The notes under the pieces were generated by a model, which was given only the letters and a program-made list of their open reading frames with translations, was not told the origin of the DNA and ran no database searches. Below, one piece after another: positions 57,596 to 64,000 of a stretch of 64,000 bases of DNA. The position numbers and the translations under genes are program-made. Numbering within the stretch: the first letter of the stretch is position 1; the number at the start of each line of letters is the position of its first letter. The DNA is taken from positions 1 through 64,000 of the forward strand of contig JAAEAF010001966.1 of the NCBI GenBank assembly GCA_011037195.1, in the 5' to 3' direction. This stretch comes from Triatoma infestans (taxonomy: Eukaryota > Arthropoda > Insecta > Hemiptera > Reduviidae).

Positions 57596-58437
57596 CTAAT
57601 TATTTTTAAGAACTTGTATTAATTCTGAAATTTGAAAAGGCGCATCTAAAATGTCGTTTTCTGTATATGGTACTGCATAGCTAATTCTATTTGCATTCAA
57701 TGAGGGGTTTAACATATTTTTAAAATACTGAAACCAATCACTTGGCAATATGCTTTTATCAAATTGATAGCTTTTAACTTTAAATGAACGAACTAGACTC
57801 AAAGTTCCTTAGTATCTTTAACACATTTAAAGTGGTTCATAGTATTCTCTAAAAACTTCTTTTTCTTTAGGTCACAAACTTTGTTATAATCTTTAACAGC
57901 CTTTAAATATAAAAGCTTAATTATGGAGGAGTCTGACTTTCTAAAAATATTTAGCAAACCAAAAATCCTAGAGCGCATCAACCCACAATCCCTATCAAAC
58001 CAATCTTGCTTCTTACTATAATTCTTACTTGTGTAATTTAATAATCCATGACTTTTAGCGAATTTTACTAATAAATCAGTTAATTGTTTTAAATTTTCAT
58101 GAGGGTTATCTAACTCAAGTGAAATATCTTTCATAGCTTTTTGTAATTCATTATGAAAGATGGCACATTTTTGAGGCTTCCATTTTAGTTTAGGCAACAA
58201 GGGTATGACATCCACAGAAACTATTTTAACCGTAATGTATCGAAGGGCGACGGGCATATGGTCAGAAAGTGGCACTGATACTACTTCAAAGTCTAATATA
58301 TAATCAAGTAAGTCTGCTGATGCTACACAAAGATCTATAATGGATGACCCTTGCGAACTAATATACGTATATTCTCCTAAACAATCCCCCATGATTCGCC
58401 CATTTAATAATATTAAATTGAAGTTTGCTTTCGAAAT
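57596..58437 (-). pseudogene. LINE endonuclease fragment with a frameshift
   Basis: Minus-strand frame from about 58,437: LNGRIMGDCLGEYTYISSQG, then SDHMPVALRY, which is the Ser-Asp-His motif of EEP-type (APE-like) LINE endonucleases. A 135-residue helical linker follows. The frame stops at 57,799, and a second frame continues from 57,802 with LVRSFKVKSYQFDKS to ISELIQVLKNN at 57,596, just before where a reverse transcriptase should begin. Truncated at both ends. Confidence 0.75.
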
Positions 58438-58559
58438 TTAATAAATGATAATTATCTAAATTTATTTTATTTATCTTGCTCCAGGTTCGACGATTTTATT
58501 TATTAATTTTATTTCAGATATTCATTTGTTACTTTGTCTTACAAAATAAAATTGTAAGT

Positions 58560-59100
58560 ATTGGAATTGTGCTAGATATTCGAAATTGACTTTTCACCGG
58601 AAATATCACGTTTTAAAGTCCCCTTAATTCCTGAAAAATGTTTTTTATAATATGGTTGCAAGAAGCTCAAACTTCGTATTCCATTTAGGTATTACCCGCT
58701 GCATCAGATACGAAAATTTCATGCAAAATCTATCAACCGGAAGTGTCTCTTTACTTAAATGTTTTTTTTGTGATTTTCTCGTAAACAGCTCCAACGATTT
58801 TCTGTAAACTGAGTATGTGGATTACACATATAAAGAGCTACAGCTTTTATGTGTATCATTTCTCTGGGTAAAGGTCATTTAAGGGGACTTTTGGGAGAGG
58901 GGTGGTATCATGTTTTCCTCTAAAGTGCTATCATAGTTGATTATATAATTCTACCATCTAAACAAAATTAATTAGAAATAAATAGATCGCCAAAATTAAC
59001 GAGTTTCAAGAAAATTAATCACCCGCAACTATAAAATTTGTCAGTTATAGTTTTGTAAAATGGTGTAAGAGAAAGTTGTGTGAGTGTTTCACACCAGATT
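58560..59100 (-). repeat. R-family copy, reverse orientation
   Basis: TTTTCACCGGAAATATCACG, CAACCGGAAGTGTCTCTTTA, TCATTTAAGGGGACTTTTGG, ending GTGTAAGAGAAAGTTGTGTG and then GAGTGTTTCACACCAGA. Confidence 0.6.
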
Positions 59101-59604
59101 TTTTTTTGTTTTAGTTCGCAATAACTATTAATATCATAAGAACAACCCCTCAGTCAGTCAATGGGGACCATGAATAGGTATGAATTTAGTATGATTAGGG
59201 TTTTGTATGAATTTAGTATGATTTAGAAAATAATATGTAACAAAGTTGTAAATAAAGGATATTTCATTAATTAATTAATTATTCTTTTACCAAGATTATT
59301 TGTATAGTTATATTTATTAATGGGCCATTCTGATGAAGAGCAGAAAATGGTGTACTGCTGCTACCTAGTGCTGCTACCTAGTGGCAATTGTCGAACTAAT
59401 TTTAATTCAAGTGTGCTGCGGTTAGTGACAGATATTGAAAATAATGTTTAATTATCTCTTATTCCCCGTAAGGTATTCGAAATTGAGTTTTCAACCGGAA
59501 ATAAATGTTTTGGGGGGTTTCCCCTTTTTTTATTTTTAGGTATTTACAACTACATAAGATAGTATCTAAGTAGATGTAATTTACCGGTTCTAGGTCAGTT
59601 TTTT

Positions 59605-60470
59605 TGAGCCCCAGGCACTTATGAATTTACGCCCGAAGGCAGGGGTCTGGCGCGCGGCTACAAAATTACGATGAGACCCCCATCTGATTTTTAACCAAGG
59701 AAAAAAAATATTTTTGAGCCGGGAGATGGCATGCGAGACATGCGGCTACGTTTTGAAAAATCTAGCTTGAAAACAGTCTAAGGTAAAAAAAATATTTGTT
59801 AGCCGCGAGATGGGCATGCCTGACCTGCGGCTATGTTTTATAATATTTAGCTTGAAAATATAAGGTCGAAATTTGTCAGGGAAAAAAAATTTTTTTTGAG
59901 CCGGGAGATGGCATGCGAGGCATGCGGCTATTTTATAATATTTAGCTTTTATAATATTTAGCTAAGGACATTTAATTTAGCTTTTTTAAGGACTATTCAA
60001 TACTTTGCTGTAATATTTTTTGATATTCAATACTTTGTGATTTTTATGTATTTTGTTCATGTTTACACTTATAATATTTAGCTAAACACATTCTAAGGAC
60101 TTTAATACTGTTTTTGAGCCGTGAGAAACATTCTAAGGACTTTAATATTGTTTTTGAGCCGTGAGATGACATACAGAACATGCGGCTAAGATTTTATAAT
60201 ATTTAGCTAGAAACATTCTAAGGACTTTAATATTGTTTTTGAGCCGTGAGATGACATACACGACATGCGGCTAAGATGTGTAATATTTAGCTAGAAACAT
60301 TCTAAGGACTGTAAAATTGTTTTTGAGCCGCGAGATGACATACAGGACATGCTGCTAAGATGTGTAATATTTAGCTTGAAACATTTTAAGGACTTTAATA
60401 ATGTTTTTGAGCCGCGAGATGGCTTCCAAGTCGTGGGCAAACATTTTATAATATCTAGCTAAAGACTTTA
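59605..60470. repeat. Tandem array of about 85-bp hairpin-forming units
   Basis: Units contain GAGCCG-GAGATG-CATGC...CATGCGGCTA followed by TTATAATATTTAGCT and ACATTCTAAGGACTTTAATA. Starts of GAGCC lie at 59,716, 59,897, 60,114 (shortened), 60,156, 60,241, 60,325 and 60,409, with a divergent GTTAGCCG unit near 59,795 and a more degenerate unit near 59,605. The last four starts are spaced 84-85 bp. In each good unit AGCC pairs with GGCT and GCATG with CATGC around a conserved unpaired G-GAGATG bulge, so every unit can form the same stem-loop. The array abuts the virus-like element. Confidence 0.75.
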
Positions 60471-60715
60471 ATATTTTTTGATATTCAATACTTTGTGTAT
60501 TTTTATGTATTTAATTCTGTTGTAATAAGGTAGTCATAATAAAACAATTATTTCAAAATGAAAACTTGTTTATTTTATGTTTATCTTACAAATCAGTTCT
60601 ATATAAATTATTTATTATGTTTTGTTTTTATAATTACAATGGTAAATTTCATCCAAGTCTCTAATAATATTATAATATGAGTGACCGATAAGGCTAAATA
60701 TGTAAGTGTCAGGTC

Positions 60716-60940
60716 CTACTTTACACTTTGGGTTTGACCAACACAACCTTTATAATGGAAAGGTTTATGCTTGCTTTTTCTAATATATTCTTTAAAATAA
60801 TTTTCCAATTCTTTCATACGATTGTATATTCTCATGAACTTAACTGCATCGTCTCCATCTTTTCCTAAGGTAATTTTGGAGAAATCTTGTAGAAACTGAT
60901 GGTCGAAAGGGTGTGATGTAACATAAGTCCACTCCTCCAT
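60716..60940 (-). CDS. Small hypothetical protein of the virus-like element
   Basis: About 75 codons from the first in-frame ATG (MEEWTYVTSHPFDHQFL). The frame stays open upstream to about 61,000 but offers no earlier ATG. It is rich in charged residues and predicted to be helical, ending in a basic KSKHKPFHYKG segment. It lies on the same strand as the BIR-domain gene, about 75 nt downstream of it, so the two could share a transcript. No family recognised. Confidence 0.45.
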   Translation of the reverse strand: MEEWTYVTSHPFDHQFLQDFSKITLGKDGDDAVKFMRIYNRMKELENYFKEYIRKSKHKPFHYKGCVGQTQSVK

Positions 60941-61014
60941 TTCTTTTATATTGTAACAGCTTGCTAATACAAACACAACTAATCTCTTGTTGGATGTGTT
61001 GCATTAGTTTTGTG

Positions 61015-61755
61015 TTAAAGTATATATTTCATATAATAACAGTATGGGCTTTCCTTTTTATGCAATGTACAAGGACAATCTGTTACCATATTTAAATCTA
61101 ATACAAGATTACAATACACACATGTTATTGTATCTTTCTTAATATAAACAAATCCATTAAAAGCTAACACATCTCTACTTACACAGTTGTAATTATCACA
61201 TCTAGTAAAAGTATTTAATCTAGCTTGAGAGTTGAAAAGATCTAATTTAAATTTGTTAATGTTTGCCCAAGAGGCCAATCTACACACATATTGTAGTGAA
61301 CAAATAAACTTAGTATTATTATGATAATTACACTTAAAATGATTTACTGTGGGCAATGTTTTTATTGGTGGACACCCAAAATCTTGTAAATCATATACAG
61401 GTTTATTCAGTTTCTTTTCTAAAAATAAACACTTTTCCAATCCTTTAGAAAACAAATACGTACAACCTAAAGTGCACCTCTGTAAAATGGGGTCCAACTG
61501 TTCGTAATCTAAATCACCATCATCTTGTGCAATTCCATGATGATTGTTCATTAACCATCGGTTAGGAGCACTGGATAAGTTGTTAGCATTGTCGGGCAAT
61601 TTAAACATCCAACATCCCAAGATGCTTAAGTTTGTGTCAGCAATGGCCATCTCACGAACAATAAACGTATCATCATCATCAAAACTTTCCCTTTTTTGAT
61701 ATCCCTGCAAGTCAATTATTAGAGGATGCATGATGATGATGGTGGTGGCACACAT
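61015..61755 (-). CDS. Virus-like element protein with C-terminal BIR-type zinc domain
   Basis: 246 codons from the first ATG. A second ATG 24 nt in (61,731) is equally likely to be the start. Two parts can be seen. Residues about 10-165 carry IIDLQGY near the start and NRWLMNNHHGIAQDDGDLDY; I associate this with uncharacterised proteins of insect mobile elements (possibly a nuclease-like fold, by inference only). Residues about 175-242 look like a baculovirus IAP repeat: an R..TF start, a hydrophobic GFVYI strand, and zinc ligands C212, C215, H232 and C239 with the exact C-x2-C-x16-H-x6-C spacing of BIR domains. The usual Trp after the second Cys is missing. BIR domains in host and viral IAPs bind caspases or pro-apoptotic peptides; whether this one does is unknown. 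It is read leftward, divergent from the ATPase gene. Confidence 0.7.
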   Translation of the reverse strand: MCATTIIIMHPLIIDLQGYQKRESFDDDDTFIVREMAIADTNLSILGCWMFKLPDNANNLSSAPNRWLMNNHHGIAQDDGDLDYEQLDPILQRCTLGCTYLFSKGLEKCLFLEKKLNKPVYDLQDFGCPPIKTLPTVNHFKCNYHNNTKFICSLQYVCRLASWANINKFKLDLFNSQARLNTFTRCDNYNCVSRDVLAFNGFVYIKKDTITCVYCNLVLDLNMVTDCPCTLHKKESPYCYYMKYIL

Positions 61756-61859
61756 ACAGTGTATGAATGTGAACTAAATCCTATTAGTATGTTTCCTTGC
61801 ATTTATATATATACACCCCCTCTAGAAATATGGTTTAGCACGTGCATGCGCATGTGATA
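61756..61859. promoter_or_regulatory. Divergent intergenic promoter region of the virus-like element
   Basis: About 100 bp separate the leftward BIR-domain gene from the rightward ATPase gene. It contains a TATA-like run (TTATATATATACA) at about 61,803-61,815 and a CACGTGCATGCGCATGTG near-palindrome just before the ATPase start. Divergent transcription from this gap is inferred from gene layout alone. Confidence 0.45.
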
Positions 61860-62549
61860 ATGAAATTGAAGAAACAGCGTCTAGTTTTACCCGTTCTAAA
61901 CAATGATTCAAACCTGGAAAAAAGAAGTTTATTTAGACATAGTGCACTTTTCCCCAACATCATTCGTTGTTTAATATGTGAGCCAAGTAATTGTGGCAAA
62001 ACCAATTTGTTATTAACCTTACTTATTCAAGAGAATGGCTTACGTTTTAAAAATTTATACATTTATAGTAAATCACTAAATCAACCAAAATATGAATATT
62101 TAAGTCAAGTGATGAAACATGTTCCCAAAATTGGTTATTATAGATATAGTGATATGGATAATATAATTAGTCCACAAGATGTTAAACCTAATTCTGTAAT
62201 AGTATTTGATGATTGTGGTTTAGATAGTCAAAATGTGATTAGTGAATTCTTCACCAGAGGTAGACATCAAAATGTGGATACATTCTACCTAATTCAAACC
62301 TATGCATACGCCAAGAAACATATGCTGCGCGATAATACAAATGTAATCATCGCCTTTAAAATGGATGATTTAAACTTGAAACACATTTATGATGATCATG
62401 TTAACGTGGATATGAGTTGGAACAAATTTAGAGAGCTATGCAGTCTGTGTTGGGATGATAAATATGGGTTTTTAGTGACTGATAAGGATAAACCGTTAAA
62501 TAATGGAAGATATCGTAAAAGCTTTGACATGTATATTGCGGACATTTAG
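61860..62549 (+). CDS. A32-like viral DNA-packaging ATPase
   Basis: 229 residues from ATG at 61,860 (upstream in-frame codons include GTG but no ATG). A P-loop appears near residue 50 as EPSNCGKTNLL, a variant Walker A with the G-x-S-x-C/S-G-K-T pattern common in FtsK/A32-type packaging ATPases. Walker B is SVIVFDDCGLD, and DTFYLIQTYAY follows as the likely sensor segment. Family knowledge: such ATPases pump genomes into capsids of poxviruses, NCLDVs, Polintons, adintoviruses and virophages. It is the first gene of a rightward block whose genes are separated by only a few tens of bases. The length is typical of the short Polinton-type versions. The gene appears intact. Confidence 0.8.
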   Translation: MKLKKQRLVLPVLNNDSNLEKRSLFRHSALFPNIIRCLICEPSNCGKTNLLLTLLIQENGLRFKNLYIYSKSLNQPKYEYLSQVMKHVPKIGYYRYSDMDNIISPQDVKPNSVIVFDDCGLDSQNVISEFFTRGRHQNVDTFYLIQTYAYAKKHMLRDNTNVIIAFKMDDLNLKHIYDDHVNVDMSWNKFRELCSLCWDDKYGFLVTDKDKPLNNGRYRKSFDMYIADI

Positions 62550-62568
62550 ATTTCTCCGTAGTCTCAAG

Positions 62569-62709
62569 ATGGAACGCGCAGTGAAAACAACAAGAAATAT
62601 TGTAAAAGCTGTTAAATCGTTAAAACGCAAATATAAAGCTTTAAAACATCAAGAACAAGAACAAGAGAGTCTGATTAAAAAACAATTGAAGCCAGTTATA
62701 AACCTTTAG
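62569..62709 (+). CDS. 5' part of a basic protein, frame interrupted
   Basis: Begins ATG 19 nt after the ATPase stop and encodes 46 residues rich in Lys and Arg (KAVKSLKRKYKALKHQ) with coiled-coil character, then ends at TAG. At about 62,676-62,681 there is a run of six A residues. Another frame continues without interruption from just after this run into the acidic stretch and the protein starting at 62,856. This looks like one gene broken by a single-base slip in a homopolymer, either a real mutation or an assembly error. Confidence 0.55.
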   Translation: MERAVKTTRNIVKAVKSLKRKYKALKHQEQEQESLIKKQLKPVINL

Positions 62710-62855
62710 AAGAAATAAGTAGACATGATAGGAAAAAACCTAAAATAGATGATTATAAGGATGGTAGCATAATTAAACAAGAAGAAGAAGAGGATGGTAG
62801 CATAAGTAAACAAGAAGAAGAATTAGAAGATGATGAAGAGGAGGAAGATTATGAA

Positions 62856-63389
62856 ATGGTAAAATCTTATATAAATTTAAAGCAACCAGAACGTGATTTA
62901 CAATATGGTATAAAATCTGCTCATTCTGGAAAAATGACAATAGGTAATAAAGAAATTTCCATAAATACTAATAATGATTTCATTATTGATAAACATAGAT
63001 TTAAGGGAACAAAGGGGTTATATGAATTACTGTTTAAAACAAACCCCAAAAATTATAACGATGGCGATTTAAAATCATACAAAGAAATTCTGTTATTATC
63101 AAACGCTCATAGAAGACATTATAGTGAAGAGAAACCAATTAATGCTAATCGAGGGATAAAATATAATTTAATCATATCAAAATTGTTTCCATTCTCAGTA
63201 ACACCTAGCAAAAAAGGCTATGGATTCATGAAAAATGATGATGTAGTCTACGAATACTACAACGATCCTAATGAATTGGTGGACAGATTAAAATTATGTC
63301 TAGCCTCGGAACAAAGTGGAAATAATAGTTTAGGAAATGAAATAATTTCAATTATAAGTGAGCTGAAGGAAGATGGTTACATCAGTTAA
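62856..63389 (+). CDS. Conserved uncharacterised protein of integrase-bearing mobile elements
   Basis: 177 residues from the internal ATG at 62,856; the frame is open upstream to about 62,685 through an acidic, repetitive segment, so this ATG is probably not the native start. Contains GTKGLYELLFKTNPKNYNDG, then a KxYKEILLLSNAHRR block, then NRGIKYNLIISKLF. I recognise this pattern from hypothetical insect proteins found next to integrase genes (a DUF8207-type domain, from memory). The function is unknown; a virion or DNA-associated role is speculation from context. It is followed 8 nt later by the next ORF. Confidence 0.65.
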   Translation: MVKSYINLKQPERDLQYGIKSAHSGKMTIGNKEISINTNNDFIIDKHRFKGTKGLYELLFKTNPKNYNDGDLKSYKEILLLSNAHRRHYSEEKPINANRGIKYNLIISKLFPFSVTPSKKGYGFMKNDDVVYEYYNDPNELVDRLKLCLASEQSGNNSLGNEIISIISELKEDGYIS

Positions 63390-63397
63390 GTGGAACA

Positions 63398-63778
63398 GTG
63401 CAAATAGAGGGCATGTCCATCGATAAATTTGGAAGATCTTCAGAAATACATCATCATCAAGATTTGTATGATATTTATAATATTGACAATGATATATATG
63501 TAGAGTTCAAACATAAAACAATAACAGGAGTTAATACGCCTAAAAAAGGATTAGACGTTGTGAATAAAGAATATTTGGAAAAGTTTATTCTTAAAGAAGT
63601 TATCGTCACTAAATCATATCTTCAAGAATACATCAACGATTATGACAGTAAAAGAGTGGAAAATGTAAGGAACCTTTTGCATCAGATATTTGCTAGGATT
63701 AGAAATAAAATAAGTGAATGGCCTGAACATATGAATGTGACAATACAAATGCTTAGAGACCTTCTTCAGTATCCATGA
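63398..63778 (+). CDS. Small protein with fibre-like GVNTPKKGLDVVNKEYLEK motif
   Basis: 126 residues, MQIEGMSIDKFGRSSEIHHH at the start. The middle carries ITGVNTPKKGLDVVNKEYLE, which resembles the recurring (D/A)xVNKxYL(D/E) motif of tail-fibre and other viral adhesin shafts. The C-terminus is helical. It sits tightly between the conserved uncharacterised gene and the integrase. A structural (virion surface) role is a guess from the motif; no homologue has been confirmed. Confidence 0.55.
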   Translation: MQIEGMSIDKFGRSSEIHHHQDLYDIYNIDNDIYVEFKHKTITGVNTPKKGLDVVNKEYLEKFILKEVIVTKSYLQEYINDYDSKRVENVRNLLHQIFARIRNKISEWPEHMNVTIQMLRDLLQYP

Positions 63779-63782
63779 AAAC

Positions 63783-64000
63783 ATGTCTTCGATAAAAAAG
63801 GAAATAGTTGATGAGTTAATGGCACCTGCTAGAATTCGATTTAAAAGGAGAAAAACTGTACTAAAAGGAATTGATGACTTATGGCAAATCGATTTACTAC
63901 ATGTTAAGCAGTATGCAAAGTATAATAAAAACAATACTTTCATTTTAACTGTAATTGATTGTTTTTCCAAATATGCTTGGGCTGTACCAGTGAAGACAAA
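63783..64000 (+). CDS. Integrase (rve/DDE type), 5' part, cut by window edge
   Basis: ATG at 63,783, four bases after the preceding stop codon. 72 codons are visible. Starts MSSIKKEIVDELMAPARIRF, then DDLWQIDLL, which holds the first catalytic Asp of the DDE triad, and LTVIDCFSKYAWAVPVK, the canonical second strand of retrovirus-like integrases. The second Asp and the Glu lie past the window edge. Retrovirus-like integrases insert Polinton/Maverick-type elements; together with the packaging ATPase this identifies the class of element. Confidence 0.85.
   Translation, partial: MSSIKKEIVDELMAPARIRFKRRKTVLKGIDDLWQIDLLHVKQYAKYNKNNTFILTVIDCFSKYAWAVPVKT

Larger units (their letters stand above)
60541..64000. 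mobile_element. Virus-like integrating element (Polinton/Maverick-like or relative), left part
   Basis: Contains leftward genes (small protein and BIR-domain protein) and a divergent rightward block (ATPase, basic/acidic protein, conserved unknown, fibre-like small protein, integrase). The genes are close-packed, intron-less, AT-rich and mostly open, in contrast to the decayed repeats to the left, so the insertion is fairly recent. The left boundary is inferred near the end of the hairpin array at about 60,470-60,540; no terminal inverted repeat can be confirmed because the right end is outside the window. No polymerase B, protease or capsid gene is visible here. Confidence 0.65.

Noticed and set aside
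60541..60720. Terminal inverted repeat of the virus-like element
   Set aside because: The right end is outside the window, so no inverted partner can be checked; only an approximate left border is given.

Overview
This is animal nuclear DNA, almost certainly arthropod and most likely insect. It has long AT-rich non-coding stretches, introns with GT-AG borders, one conserved multi-exon animal gene, and dense debris of LINEs, SINEs, BEL/Pao LTR elements and foldback repeats. I see no bacterial operons, rRNA genes or CRISPR arrays, and no intact tRNA gene. The species cannot be named from the sequence.

The one host gene I can reconstruct is an srGAP-family Rho GTPase-activating protein on the minus strand. 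Thirteen exons run from 53,725 down to 32,543, and every splice phase fits. In order they encode a short N-terminus, an F-BAR region, a RhoGAP domain with its arginine finger, and an SH3 domain. The reading frame closes at 856 residues. A further well-formed exon at 15,902-15,549, in the same orientation and a compatible phase, may be an alternative C-terminus 17 kb downstream. The introns are packed with repeats.

Repeats, left to right. 1-15 kb holds RTE-like and R1/LOA-like LINE pieces, two duplications, and two copies of a hammerhead-bearing foldback retroposon. 16-32 kb holds a tRNA-Glu-derived SINE with clear target-site duplications, a second foldback family that also carries hammerhead-like motifs, further LINE tails, an LTR-like tandem and AT-rich DNA. 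32-54 kb is the srGAP region, with many copies of a roughly 650-bp MITE-like element (perfect 16-bp terminal inverted repeats) and a tRNA-Ala-derived SINE that occurs with three different 3' tails. 55-58.4 kb is a mosaic of BEL/Pao fragments in both orientations followed by a frameshifted LINE endonuclease fragment.

59.6-64 kb is the most distinctive part. A tandem array of about 85-bp hairpin-forming units lies next to a virus-like element that runs off the right edge. Two genes are read leftward, one of them ending in a BIR-type zinc domain. They diverge from a rightward block: an A32-like packaging ATPase, a basic/acidic protein split by a frameshift, a conserved uncharacterised protein, a small protein with a fibre-like motif, and the start of a DDE integrase. 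Packaging ATPase plus integrase suggests a Polinton/Maverick-like or related mobile dsDNA virus lineage. Capsid and polymerase genes, if present, lie outside the window.

The observation I rate highest is that two unrelated foldback families carry hammerhead-ribozyme-like cores on both strands, with self-complementary stem III sequences, and that five copies of one family are bounded by 12-13 bp target-site duplications.
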